Positions 45,813-54,343 of a stretch of DNA of 64,000 nt are shown here, one piece after another (position 1 is the stretch's first letter; every line of letters begins with the position of its first letter). A program made the translations under genes and the position numbers. Under the pieces are notes generated by a model. It was given only the letters and a program-made list of their open reading frames with translations. It was not told the origin of the DNA and made no database searches. The DNA is from Terrimicrobium sacchariphilum (GTDB taxonomy: Bacteria; Verrucomicrobiota; Verrucomicrobiia; Chthoniobacterales; Terrimicrobiaceae), in NCBI RefSeq assembly GCF_001613545.1, contig NZ_BDCO01000001.1, positions 124,001 to 188,000 on the forward strand. The letters run 5' to 3'.

Positions 45813-48125
45813 TTAGTGCGAGGCGGCGGCGCGGAAATCCGGCCCCGCCTCCTCCGCCTGAGCCTGGGCTCGACGGGCGGTGATCTTTACAAAGAGCCAC
45901 ATTCCTCCCACGTAGGCAAATGTCGCAAAGGGGATCAGGATGCCCTCCCAGGTCGGATACAGTCCCAGCCAGATGCCCATCCATGAGGGCAATTCCAGCC
46001 CCGGGATCGGGTGCACTGGCAGCCAACCGACCGTCTGGAAAAGTCGCGTGGTCGAGCCGAGGAACGTGAAGAGTACGAAGATCACCAGCACACCAGTGAC
46101 GACGAGCATCTTGCGATACGGGAGCTTGGCCCCGATCGCGAAGACGGCCACACCGAGCGTACCGATGAGCAGGAAACCGATGAGCAGGCCGAGCGACACG
46201 GCTTTCATTCCCGCCTCCAGGATGAGAGACTGCATGAAGAGCGTCGTCTCAAAACCCTCGCGGAAAATCGTCATGAAGCCGACACCCATCAAGGCGAGAT
46301 TCTCCCAGCGGGTGGCGCGTTTGCGTTGAGCCGCCTTGCTCAGATCACGCAGGCGGGCATTCCATCCAGTCCAGTAATATTTATGGAAGACCCAGTTGGT
46401 CACCATGAGCAGGATGATCACCGCGATGACCGAGATCACGGCCTCCAGGGTTTCCCCATAGCGGGAGAGACCTTGGAGTAAAGTCTTGGAAGCAGCAAAA
46501 AGCCCTGCGCTAGCCCCCAGCGCGAGCCATGCTCCCAGACCGATACGACGGCGAATTCCCGCATTTTCCGGCCCGCGCAGTCCAGCCAGCAAGGCGGCAA
46601 GAATCACCACAGCCTCCAATCCTTCACGAGACACGATGAGCACGGTGCTGATCGTCGCGGCCATCGGGGAAAGCCCCACCTTGACCAGCGCGGCGCATTC
46701 ATCGAGCGCGTCCAGCGCATGATCGTATGCACCGCTCAGCGTCTCTCCCTTGGCGCGGCTGTCGAGCGCAGCCTTGATGCCAGGCCGCCCCGGCGAGCCA
46801 TCGAGAAAAGCCTTCTCCGCCTTGATCGCGAGCTGTGGATCGCGAGGCAGGGCTCGGGATTCGATTTCCAGGTCAAAGCTGGCGTAGGCGTCGACGCGCA
46901 GTTGCTCCGCCTTCCGCCACTGGCCGTCCATGGCTGCGGCAAGGGACTGGCCCAGCAGCGCGCGAATCTCCAGCACCGTCTCCGTCACTACATCCGCGCC
47001 CGTACCTGCCTTCTTCAGAGCCAGACCAAATTCCTTTTGCAGCAGCGAGGAGATCTCCTTTACGTCTGACTCGATCTCGGAAAGGGCCACCTTGCGGTTG
47101 ATACCTGACTCCAGCTTCTCAAAGCCCGCGAGCAGCGTGCTGCCGTATTGGTTCAGTGCCTCCGCCTTGGTCTGACGCCACACGGGCATCAGTTCGTTCA
47201 CGATCTGCCCCGCCTGGATCGTGAAGGTCTTCGCCTCGCGATATTCGAGAGGAATGATGATCTCCCCATCCCTCACTCCGGACTGGTATTCCATCGGGAT
47301 CAACCGGAGGAGCTTGAGGACGATGCGCTCACGACGCTGGACGTCTTCGGCGGAGAGGAGGTTCGGATAACCCGCCTCGAGCGCGAGCCGCCATTCCGAG
47401 ATCAGCTTGGGCAGATCAGTGTTTCCCGCCAGAGCCGCAGCGACGAGCTGGGTCGAGGTCACCTCGGGGGCCTGGGTCGGGGGCTTGGCCCCGACGAGAG
47501 CGAGGATCGAGGGCGGGATCAAAGAAAGCTGCTCGATCTCCGCCGAGCGGGACGCGATCAGCTGCGGTGTCGCACGTCCGTCGAGGACAAGTCGATACAG
47601 TGCATCGCTCTTTTCCCGGGCGCGGGTGATCTGCCAGAGGACATATTCCTTCGCCAACAATTGAGCGACCTGTTCGCGATGAATCCCCTCGCCGCCCAGC
47701 CGTTGCAGGGCGAGAGCGCCCTCCACCGCGCTGACGTATTTCGGCAGTTTGATGATGGCACGCCACTCGCGGGCCTTCTCGACATCACCCGCCGAAAGTG
47801 CGGCCAGCATCTGGAGCGCCGCGACGTGCTGGAGGCGCGCCTGCAAATTGCCCAGCGATTGCGCCGCATCGGCTTGGGAAAAATTCTCCGATTTGTCCCA
47901 GATCGCCTTGGCGGCGGGATCAGTCAGATCCGGCAGAAAGGCCGCCCGCGCTGCCTGGATGCGGGCCTCGTCCTCGCTCGACCAGCGATTTCCATGCAGG
48001 TCGAGCAGGCTTTCATCGATTACGCCTTGCAGGGTGCTGACGTCGTCGATCACGTCAGCCCGGGACGAGTGGACCGTCAGGCCCAAGACGCCCGCGAGGA
48101 GGACGGCTTTTGCAAGGGTACGCAT
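45813..48125 (-). CDS. FTR1 family iron permease with long periplasmic N-terminal domain
   Basis: This 770-residue protein has a signal peptide (MRTLAKAVLLAGVLGLTVHS), then about 450 residues of mostly helical periplasmic sequence. The C-terminal FTR1 region has seven membrane helices. The two conserved REGxE ferric-binding motifs are present: VSREGLEAVVILAAL and TIFREGFETTLFMQS. Classical EfeU/FTR1 proteins are about 280 residues, so the N-terminal half is an extra domain that may deliver iron or accept electrons. It sits 15 bases downstream of the imelysin-like gene and forms an Efe-like ferrous/ferric iron uptake pair with it. Confidence 0.92.
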   Translation of the reverse strand: MRTLAKAVLLAGVLGLTVHSSRADVIDDVSTLQGVIDESLLDLHGNRWSSEDEARIQAARAAFLPDLTDPAAKAIWDKSENFSQADAAQSLGNLQARLQHVAALQMLAALSAGDVEKAREWRAIIKLPKYVSAVEGALALQRLGGEGIHREQVAQLLAKEYVLWQITRAREKSDALYRLVLDGRATPQLIASRSAEIEQLSLIPPSILALVGAKPPTQAPEVTSTQLVAAALAGNTDLPKLISEWRLALEAGYPNLLSAEDVQRRERIVLKLLRLIPMEYQSGVRDGEIIIPLEYREAKTFTIQAGQIVNELMPVWRQTKAEALNQYGSTLLAGFEKLESGINRKVALSEIESDVKEISSLLQKEFGLALKKAGTGADVVTETVLEIRALLGQSLAAAMDGQWRKAEQLRVDAYASFDLEIESRALPRDPQLAIKAEKAFLDGSPGRPGIKAALDSRAKGETLSGAYDHALDALDECAALVKVGLSPMAATISTVLIVSREGLEAVVILAALLAGLRGPENAGIRRRIGLGAWLALGASAGLFAASKTLLQGLSRYGETLEAVISVIAVIILLMVTNWVFHKYYWTGWNARLRDLSKAAQRKRATRWENLALMGVGFMTIFREGFETTLFMQSLILEAGMKAVSLGLLIGFLLIGTLGVAVFAIGAKLPYRKMLVVTGVLVIFVLFTFLGSTTRLFQTVGWLPVHPIPGLELPSWMGIWLGLYPTWEGILIPFATFAYVGGMWLFVKITARRAQAQAEEAGPDFRAAASH

Positions 48126-48140
48126 GGCAGAAACTACGTT

Positions 48141-49157
48141 TTAACTCTGCACCTTGACGCCGGAAACTGCGGCGCTCTGCTCGATCTGAGGCACGAGCTT
48201 GTCGGTCTTTTCCTTCGCCTGGGTGGCGAGTTCGTCGATCTCGGCGGCGGAGATTTCACCCTGCTTCTCGCGCTTCTCGATCAGATCGAGGAAGTGCTGG
48301 ATTTCGTCAAAACCGGAGACCACGGACTTGGCGAGCGCCTTGTCCTTGGCGGCGACGCCGGATTTTACGGCATCGTACATGACTTCGCAGCTGCTCATGA
48401 TGCCACGCATGTCTGAGATACGGCTGACGGCCTGGAATCGGCCCGACTTGCTCGACGAGTAGCGGGATTCCTTCCAGTCCTCAAAGTAATCGGAGAGCGT
48501 TGGTGTCATCACAACCATCGCTCCGAAACAGTCATTCACCGAGGCATTCCAGGCTTTCGCGTCGGCCACGAGTTCGCCGATCTTCTTGTTCACGTCCTTG
48601 GCCGCCGCCACGAGCACCTCCGGCTTCGGCATCGTCTTGTTGTCACCGACGGGAACCACCCAGCGCTTGTCGCCACCCCATAAGGCCGGCTCGATGATGT
48701 AGGTGAAAAGGCTGCCCTGCTTGTCGATCTTCTTGCCATTGCCGAGATCCAGCACGACCGGTGCGACACCATCAGGACCCTCCGAGGCCGGGACACCGGC
48801 ATCGAGGTAGACATCATAATCCGCCATCGACTCCACGCCCGCCACGATACCCTCGACGGTTTCGTAGCCGAAGCTATCCATCGCCTTGTAGTTCTCCTGC
48901 ATCTTGCCGACCAGGGCGTCCATCTTCTTTGGGTCCGCCTTGTAAGCCGCCTCGACTGAGTTTCCATTCGCGGCCACGACCGCCGCGTAGGCATCGCTGT
49001 TTTTGACGAACTCCTCGGAGGCGTTGTGCATGCGCTCCAGGCGCTCGACCAAGTATTTCTTCACGCTGGCAGCCGTGGCGGGCGCATCCTGCGCCTGCAC
49101 TGCACCGCAAATTGCCAGAGTCAGCATACCTGCCCGAAGAAAAGACGAAAACTTCAT
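48141..49157 (-). CDS. Periplasmic imelysin/EfeO-like protein
   Basis: This protein of about 338 residues is read from ATG 49157, with a signal peptide (MKFSSFLRAGMLTLAICGAV, cleavage after QAQ). It is highly helical (VKKYLVERLERMHNASEEFV and similar), with SLFTYIIEPALWGGDKRWV recalling the (I)EkaLWG region of imelysin/EfeO proteins. The usual GxHxxE metal motif is not evident; SFGYETVEGIVAGV lies nearby. The assignment rests on these fragments plus its tight linkage to the FTR1 gene. It probably binds iron in the periplasm and feeds the permease. The upstream region contains the shared AAACGGTTTGC box at 49190-49200. Confidence 0.6.
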   Translation of the reverse strand: MKFSSFLRAGMLTLAICGAVQAQDAPATAASVKKYLVERLERMHNASEEFVKNSDAYAAVVAANGNSVEAAYKADPKKMDALVGKMQENYKAMDSFGYETVEGIVAGVESMADYDVYLDAGVPASEGPDGVAPVVLDLGNGKKIDKQGSLFTYIIEPALWGGDKRWVVPVGDNKTMPKPEVLVAAAKDVNKKIGELVADAKAWNASVNDCFGAMVVMTPTLSDYFEDWKESRYSSSKSGRFQAVSRISDMRGIMSSCEVMYDAVKSGVAAKDKALAKSVVSGFDEIQHFLDLIEKREKQGEISAAEIDELATQAKEKTDKLVPQIEQSAAVSGVKVQS

Positions 49158-49284
49158 ATTGAGATTGAGTCGCACTCTTAACCAGTCCGAAACGGTTTGC
49201 GAGGGAAAAATTTGGCGGGGAATTGCGACAAAAAGACCCGGATTTGCGCTTGAGATCACGTTTTTGGCAGAGAAACTGACCCCC
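49158..49284. promoter_or_regulatory. Divergent promoter of the iron-uptake pair, with AAACGGTTTGC box
   Basis: This 127-base region lies between the divergent imelysin-like and lactonase genes. It contains AAACGGTTTGC at 49190-49200, identical to a box at 52197-52207 between the two CobW genes. A metal-responsive operator is a reasonable inference. Confidence 0.5.
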
Positions 49285-50421
49285 GTGAGACACCTCCACC
49301 TGTCCCTCATTCTCTCTCTTGCCATGATATCCATCGCCCACAGCCAGTCTGAACCCTTCTATATCGGCACCTACGGGAAAGCCTCGGAGAACCAGGGCAT
49401 CTGGCGCTCGACGCTCGACACCAAAACGGGAAAACTGAGCAAGCCCGTGCTGGCCGCCGCAGCGGATAACTCCGGGTTCGTCGCCATCACCCCGGACAAC
49501 GAATACCTTTATGCGGCGGTGGAAAGCGGAGACGCCTCGATGGCAGCCGCTTACAGGGTCGATGAAGACGGAAAGCTCACCCTGATCAACCAGCAGCCCT
49601 CTGGCGGCAAGGGAACCTGCCACGTCTGGCTCGCGCCGGGTTACGTGTTCGTGGCGAATTACGGCGGAGGCAGCGCCGCGTGCTTCGTCACCAACCCCGA
49701 TGGAGCCCTCGGCGAGCGCACCTCGCTCGTCTCCTTTACCGGGTCCGGCCCAAACCCCAAGCGCCAGCAGCGCCCGTACGGACACTCCGTCATCACCGAC
49801 CCGGAGCTGAAGTTTGCCTATGTCTGCGATCTTGGATCAGACAATGTCTGGAGCTACCAGTTTGACCGCTCCACCGGCACCCTCACGCCCACTGATCCGC
49901 CGAGCGGCCGTCCACAGCCTGGTGCCGGACCGCGTCACTCCGTCATGTCGTCCGATGGCAAGTACCTCTACGTGAACGGCGAGCTGGATCTCACCTTGAA
50001 TGTATTTTCCCGCGATCCTGCCAAGGGGACCCTGACGCTCATCCAAACCGAGCCTCTTTTGCCCGTGGGCACCAATACGGAAAATATCACCAGCTCCGGG
50101 ATTCAGATGCATCCCTCGGGCAAGTGGATATATGTCTCCAACCGCGTCCATGACTCGATCTCGGTCTTCGCCATCGGAGAGGATGGAAGGGTCACATTCG
50201 TGGAAAATGTCCCCGCCCTCGTTCAGGTCCCCCGCGCCTTCGGCATCGATCCTATTGGGAAATGGCTCATCACCGCCGGGCAGAAAGACGGCAAACTCGC
50301 CGTCCTGAAGATCGACCCGGCGACCGGCCGCCTCACCGCCACCGATCATCGAGCAGACGTGCTCAATCCGTCCTGCATCACCTTCGTCAATCCGACTCCC
50401 AAAAATGGCGGCGCACACTGA
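49285..50421 (+). CDS. Exported lactonase (YbhE / 6-phosphogluconolactonase-like beta-propeller)
   Basis: This protein of about 378 residues is read from GTG 49285, giving a signal peptide (VRHLHLSLILSLAMISIAHS). The seven-bladed propeller repeats are obvious: FVAITPDNEYLYAAVESGDA, GHSVITDPELKFAYVCDLGS, HSVMSSDGKYLYVNGEL and IQMHPSGKWIYVSNRVHDSI. This is the COG2706 lactonase family (6-phosphogluconolactonase Pgl-like). Because it is exported, the natural substrate is likely an extracellular or periplasmic lactone such as gluconolactone. It overlaps the YjbQ gene by 17 bases. Confidence 0.9.
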   Translation: MRHLHLSLILSLAMISIAHSQSEPFYIGTYGKASENQGIWRSTLDTKTGKLSKPVLAAAADNSGFVAITPDNEYLYAAVESGDASMAAAYRVDEDGKLTLINQQPSGGKGTCHVWLAPGYVFVANYGGGSAACFVTNPDGALGERTSLVSFTGSGPNPKRQQRPYGHSVITDPELKFAYVCDLGSDNVWSYQFDRSTGTLTPTDPPSGRPQPGAGPRHSVMSSDGKYLYVNGELDLTLNVFSRDPAKGTLTLIQTEPLLPVGTNTENITSSGIQMHPSGKWIYVSNRVHDSISVFAIGEDGRVTFVENVPALVQVPRAFGIDPIGKWLITAGQKDGKLAVLKIDPATGRLTATDHRADVLNPSCITFVNPTPKNGGAH

Positions 50422-50824
50422 TACCTTTGAAGTCGCCACGCGCGGCAAGGGCACCTACGAGATCACCGACGAGGTCGAGCGCATCGTCCGCGCCAGCGGC
50501 ATCCGCACGGGCACGGTGACGGTTTTCATCCAGCACACCAGTGCCAGCCTCATCATCTTTGAAAACGCCGACCCTTCGGCCCAGACAGACCTGAAGACGT
50601 TCTTCGAGCGCCTCGTGCCCGAAGATTCCAAAGGATTTGTCCATACCCTGGAGGGGCCGGACGACATGACATCCCACATCCGCATGGTGCTGACCCGGTC
50701 GAGCGAGGTGATTCCCCTCGCCCAGGGCCGCATGCAGCTCGGCACCTGGCAGGGCATCTTTGTCTTCGAGCACCGGCGGGCTCCCCACCGACGGCGCCTC
50801 GTCGTCAGCGTGGTCGGCGAGTGA
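50405..50824 (+). CDS. YjbQ family (UPF0047) protein, secondary thiamine-phosphate synthase-like
   Basis: This 139-residue protein belongs to the YjbQ family, described as having weak thiamine-phosphate synthase activity. Signatures are TGTVTVFIQHTSASLIIFEN and DMTSHIRMVLTRSSEVIPLA, and the conserved end GTWQGIFVFEHRRAPHRRR. It overlaps the lactonase gene by 17 bases and abuts the convergent DUF423 gene with no gap. A thiamine link fits the thiC riboswitch elsewhere in the window, but the physiological role of the family is unclear. Confidence 0.92.
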   Translation: MAAHTDTFEVATRGKGTYEITDEVERIVRASGIRTGTVTVFIQHTSASLIIFENADPSAQTDLKTFFERLVPEDSKGFVHTLEGPDDMTSHIRMVLTRSSEVIPLAQGRMQLGTWQGIFVFEHRRAPHRRRLVVSVVGE

Positions 50825-51163
50825 TCAGCGCGGCTTGATCACCAGCGTCAGCCACCCGGCCAGGAAAAGCAGTCCGCCGATCGGCGTGATGGCTCCCAGC
50901 CATTTGATGTTGGTAACGGCGAGGATGTAGAGGGAGCCGGAAAAAATCAGAATGCCGGCCGCCCAGAACCAAACGACAATCGGCTGACGTTCCGCCGCCC
51001 AGAGAGCAGCCACGGCGTGGAGCAGGTGATACAGCACCGCTGTCTGCCAGATGGCCAGCGTGTCATTGGCGGTCAGGGTGGCCTTGAGCCCGTGGGCTCC
51101 AAAAGCTCCGAGAGCGACTCCGAGAAATCCCAGGACGGCGGCGACTTGAATGGCGAGAGACAT
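50825..51163 (-). CDS. DUF423 membrane protein
   Basis: This 112-residue protein is read from ATG 51163 (MSLAIQVAAVLGFLGVALGA). It has four membrane helices and the DUF423 signature FGAHGLKATLTANDTLAIWQ, HLLHAVAALWA and a C-terminal PIGGLLFLAGWLTLVI. DUF423/YgdD-like inner-membrane proteins have no assigned activity. It lies 32 bases downstream of the first CobW gene on the same strand and is probably co-transcribed with it. Confidence 0.9.
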   Translation of the reverse strand: MSLAIQVAAVLGFLGVALGAFGAHGLKATLTANDTLAIWQTAVLYHLLHAVAALWAAERQPIVVWFWAAGILIFSGSLYILAVTNIKWLGAITPIGGLLFLAGWLTLVIKPR

Positions 51164-51195
51164 GGCTGGAAACTTTGGCGGGTTCCGGCCTAAAA

Positions 51196-52164
51196 TCAAC
51201 TCTCGGAAAATCGGGAGATTCCGTCGCGCAGGCGATCCTCGGGAATCTCCGGGCCGATAAAGAGCGCCAGAGGGACACGGACTGTGGGTTCCTTTCCCAC
51301 GGAGAAAAACTGCGGTTCCTCGAAGCGATCCACCTTCTGAAAGACGAAAAACTCCTCTGGTTCCTCGATGAAACGGACGAGGCCCTTGGCGCGAATCACC
51401 TCGTCGGGCAGGCCGCGCAGGAACGCGGAGAAATCCGACTTTTTCACCAGTTCGGGCAGAGCGAGTTCGATCGACGAAAAGTGGCTGTCCTGGTGATGGT
51501 GATGCGAGTGCCCTTCGTGTTCGCAATGATCATGGTCGCACCCGCAGCCCGCCTTTTCCACCAGCCGGGCGCTTACGATGCTGGCCCGGGCGACGACCCT
51601 GGCCAGTTCCGCCGCCACCGTGGCGACGTCGGAAATCTGGCCCCGCACCTTGTGCTCGCGCAGGGACTCCTTCACCTCCTCGACCCGCTTCGCATCGACC
51701 ACATCCTGCCGGGAGATAACGACATGCGCCGCAGTGCGGGCCTGTTCGCGCTCCAGCGCGTTGTGCCAAAAGCGCTTTTGCCAGCGCTTCCCATCGATCA
51801 GGGAAATCTGGATCGGGAGGGTGAATTTCTCGAGCCCGGGCTCCAGCGAGAGCATCTCGATCAACTGCTCGGCATCGGTAGTTCCATTGGTCTCCACCAC
51901 GGCAATCGAGCCCGGCGTGTGCTGAAAAGACTCCAGTGAGGAAACCAGCTCTTCGCGCGACCCGCAGCAGACGCAATCCCCGCTAATGGCGCGGATTTCC
52001 TCGGTAAATGCCCGCAGTTGCTCCGCGTCGACACCGGCGTTCTGGTAGTCGTTGATGATCACCTTGGGGGCGACGCCCTGGGATTTCAGCTCCGGGAGGA
52101 GCGATTTCAAAAACGTGGTTTTGCCCGAACCCAGAAACCCAACGATCACGACGAGAGGCGTCAT
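51196..52164 (-). CDS. CobW/COG0523 GTPase with His/Cys-rich loop (first copy)
   Basis: This 322-residue protein is read from ATG 52164 (MTPLVVIVGFLGSGKTTFLK). The P-loop GFLGSGKT, the CxCC motif (SGDCVCCGSREE) and the switch region VVETNGTTDAEQ identify a COG0523 metallochaperone GTPase. A metal-binding loop (CGCDHDHCEHEGHSHHHHQD) lies at about 212-231. The guanine-recognition NKxD motif reads S-R-Q-D in VVISRQDVV, an atypical change that could alter nucleotide choice. The CobW C-terminal domain closes the protein. It is divergent from a second CobW gene, 79 bases apart, and is followed by DUF423. Confidence 0.9.
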   Translation of the reverse strand: MTPLVVIVGFLGSGKTTFLKSLLPELKSQGVAPKVIINDYQNAGVDAEQLRAFTEEIRAISGDCVCCGSREELVSSLESFQHTPGSIAVVETNGTTDAEQLIEMLSLEPGLEKFTLPIQISLIDGKRWQKRFWHNALEREQARTAAHVVISRQDVVDAKRVEEVKESLREHKVRGQISDVATVAAELARVVARASIVSARLVEKAGCGCDHDHCEHEGHSHHHHQDSHFSSIELALPELVKKSDFSAFLRGLPDEVIRAKGLVRFIEEPEEFFVFQKVDRFEEPQFFSVGKEPTVRVPLALFIGPEIPEDRLRDGISRFSES

Positions 52165-52243
52165 GCGGGGAACATGGCAGAAAACTTCATTTCGGCAAAC
52201 GGTTTGCAATTGCCAGAAATGCCTCCGTGGGTTCGTGTATGGC
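52165..52243. promoter_or_regulatory. Divergent CobW promoter with palindromic box GCAAACGGTTTGC
   Basis: The 79-base gap holds a 13-base perfect palindrome GCAAAC-G-GTTTGC at 52195-52207. An outer imperfect pair flanks it (TTTCGGCAA and TTGCCAGAAA). The core AAACGGTTTGC matches the box upstream of the iron-uptake pair. A Zur- or Fur-type operator is the likeliest reading. Confidence 0.6.
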
Positions 52244-53329
52244 ATGGCCACAGAAGACACACGCGTACCGGTGACGATCCTGACTGGATTCCTCGGCGCG
52301 GGCAAAACCACTCTCCTCAACCGCATCCTCACCGAAGAGCATGGGTTGCGCATCGCCGTGATTGAAAATGAGTTCGGCGAAATCGGCATCGACCATGAGC
52401 TGGTCATCAACACGGATGAAGAGCTCTTTGAGATGAACAACGGCTGCATCTGCTGCACCGTGCGCGGCGACCTTATCCGCATCCTTGGCAGCCTGATGAA
52501 ACGGCGGGACAAGTTTGACCACATCCTCATCGAGACCACCGGCCTCGCCGATCCCGGCCCGGTCGTGCAGACCTTCTTTGCCGACGAGGAAATGCAGGAC
52601 AAGCTCAAGGTGAATGCCGTGGTCACCCTCGTCGACGCGAAGCACATCCTGCTTCACATCGACGACAGTGAGGAGGCCAAGGAGCAGATCGCTTTTGCCG
52701 ATGTCATCATCCTCAACAAGTGCGACCTCGTGACGCCGGAGGAACTCAACGCGCTGGAGCGGCGCATCCGCGGCATGAACGCGCTTGCGAAGATTCACCG
52801 TACAACCAATGCGCAACTCCCGATCGCCGACGTGCTCGACGTGGGAGGCTTCAACCTCGACCGCGCGATGGAACTCGATCCCCACTTCCTTGAGGAAGAG
52901 GAGGACGAACACGATCACTCCCACTGCGACCACGAGCATGGCCATTGCGAGCATGACCACGACCACTCGGATTGCGATCACGACCACGGCGAGTGCAAAC
53001 ACGAGGAGCATCACCACCACCATCATCACCACGATGAAACGGTCACCAGTGTGGCCTTGGAGCACGTGGGTGATTGCGACGGCGAAAAACTGAATGCCTG
53101 GCTGAGCGAACTCCTTCGCACCAAGGGACAGGACCTCTTCCGCACCAAGGGTATCGTTGCCATGCGCAACAACCCGAAGCGCATTGTCTTCCAAGGTGTT
53201 CACATGATCATGAACGCGGCGGACGGCGGGCCCTGGGGCGAGCGCCAGCGCAAGAGCGTGCTGGTTTTCATCGGTCGCCACCTTGATCGTGCGGAACTCT
53301 CCAAGGCCTTCCAGGCCTGCACCCTGTAA
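52244..53329 (+). CDS. CobW/COG0523 GTPase with long His-rich loop (second copy)
   Basis: This 361-residue protein is read from ATG 52244 (MATEDTRVPVTILTGFLGAG). Motifs are GFLGAGKTTLLN, CxCC in NNGCICCTVRGD, IETTGLADPGPV and NKCD (LNKCDLVTPE), all intact. A 45-residue stretch of His, Asp, Glu and Cys follows at about 220-265 (HDHSHCDHEHGHCEHDHDH and a later run of eight His), a strong zinc or other metal-binding loop. The C-terminal CobW_C domain is complete (TSVALEHVGDCDGEKLNAWL). It is divergent from the first CobW gene and followed by a WD40 gene after 6 bases. It is a candidate zinc chaperone expressed under metal limitation. Confidence 0.95.
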   Translation: MATEDTRVPVTILTGFLGAGKTTLLNRILTEEHGLRIAVIENEFGEIGIDHELVINTDEELFEMNNGCICCTVRGDLIRILGSLMKRRDKFDHILIETTGLADPGPVVQTFFADEEMQDKLKVNAVVTLVDAKHILLHIDDSEEAKEQIAFADVIILNKCDLVTPEELNALERRIRGMNALAKIHRTTNAQLPIADVLDVGGFNLDRAMELDPHFLEEEEDEHDHSHCDHEHGHCEHDHDHSDCDHDHGECKHEEHHHHHHHHDETVTSVALEHVGDCDGEKLNAWLSELLRTKGQDLFRTKGIVAMRNNPKRIVFQGVHMIMNAADGGPWGERQRKSVLVFIGRHLDRAELSKAFQACTL

Positions 53330-53335
53330 ATCCCC

Positions 53336-54322
53336 ATGGGCTTGAAAAAATACGCCGCCGTCCAGGCGGATGACTGCATCCTGAATGTTCAGTGGGCCGG
53401 CGACCACCTGTGCGTCACGCCGGTCACCGGGGCGACCCTGGTGATCGACAAGGAAGGCGAGATCACCAGCGCCCTGCCCGACCATGGTCTTGGAAATGGA
53501 GCTTCCTCCGCGACGCCCGACCTCATTGCGACCTGCGGGTTCGATGGCAGGGTGCGCTTTCACTCCCTTCCTGCCTGTGAACCCGTCGCCGAGGTCAAAC
53601 TCGGCCGCAGCGTGATTGAGCGCGTCGTCTGGAGTCCGGACGGCCAGCACCTCGCGGTCGGCTTCGGCAAGAATCTCCTCGTCCTCGACCGCAAGGGAGA
53701 AACCGTCGCCACCTTCGGCGAACATCAGACCTCGGTGACTGATGCGGCGTGGAATCCAAAAAGCGCCCGCGAGGTTGCCGCTGTCAGCGGAGGCGGTGCG
53801 CGCATGTGGCGCCTCGGGGCCACCGAGCCATTCGCGAAGTTTGACTGGGGCGGCGCAAGCCTTTCCGTGGCCTGGAGTCCGGATGGCCGCTGGCTCGTAA
53901 CCGGCGACCAGACCGCGAGTGTTCACCTCTACGATTTCAATCGCGACTACCCCCTGCACATCCAGGGTTACGAGACGAAGGTCAAAGCCATGGCGTTCTC
54001 GCCAGATGGCAAGAAGCTCGCCACCGGGGGAAGCCCGATGGTTACCGTCTGGGATTGCACTCCGAAAAACGGCCCGGAGGGCTCGACCCCCAGCCAGTTG
54101 CAGTTTCACCAGGGAGACGTCGAGGCCATAGCGTGGTCGCCCGACGGCAAATATCTCGCCACCGGCGATATCCTCGGCAGGCTGGTCCTGTCGGCCAACG
54201 ATAAGCCCGTTTCAGCCTTCCAGGGCGAGAATAACATCACCTCTCTGGCGTGGAACGCCGACAGCACCCTCCTCGCCGTCGGGGATGGCGACGGGCTGGT
54301 GGTAGTGTTTCAGGCCGTTTAG
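53336..54322 (+). CDS. WD40-repeat protein linked to CobW
   Basis: This 328-residue cytoplasmic protein consists of WD40-type repeats with the DGxxLAxG pattern: VWSPDGQHLAVGFGKNLLVL, VAWSPDGRWLVTGDQTASVH, MAFSPDGKKLATGGSPMVTV, IAWSPDGKYLATGDILGRLV and LAWNADSTLLAVGDGDGLVV. There are about seven blades, so the whole protein is one propeller with no extra domain. It starts 6 bases after the CobW stop, implying joint expression. It may be a docking partner or client of the metallochaperone; this is inferred from context only. Confidence 0.88.
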   Translation: MGLKKYAAVQADDCILNVQWAGDHLCVTPVTGATLVIDKEGEITSALPDHGLGNGASSATPDLIATCGFDGRVRFHSLPACEPVAEVKLGRSVIERVVWSPDGQHLAVGFGKNLLVLDRKGETVATFGEHQTSVTDAAWNPKSAREVAAVSGGGARMWRLGATEPFAKFDWGGASLSVAWSPDGRWLVTGDQTASVHLYDFNRDYPLHIQGYETKVKAMAFSPDGKKLATGGSPMVTVWDCTPKNGPEGSTPSQLQFHQGDVEAIAWSPDGKYLATGDILGRLVLSANDKPVSAFQGENNITSLAWNADSTLLAVGDGDGLVVVFQAV

Positions 54323-54343
54323 CGCACCGCTACTTCGTTCAGA

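Noticed and set aside
52187-54109. 640-codon minus-strand frame over CobW and WD40
   Set aside because: It is a shadow of two well-supported plus-strand genes and runs through the complement of the His-rich loop.
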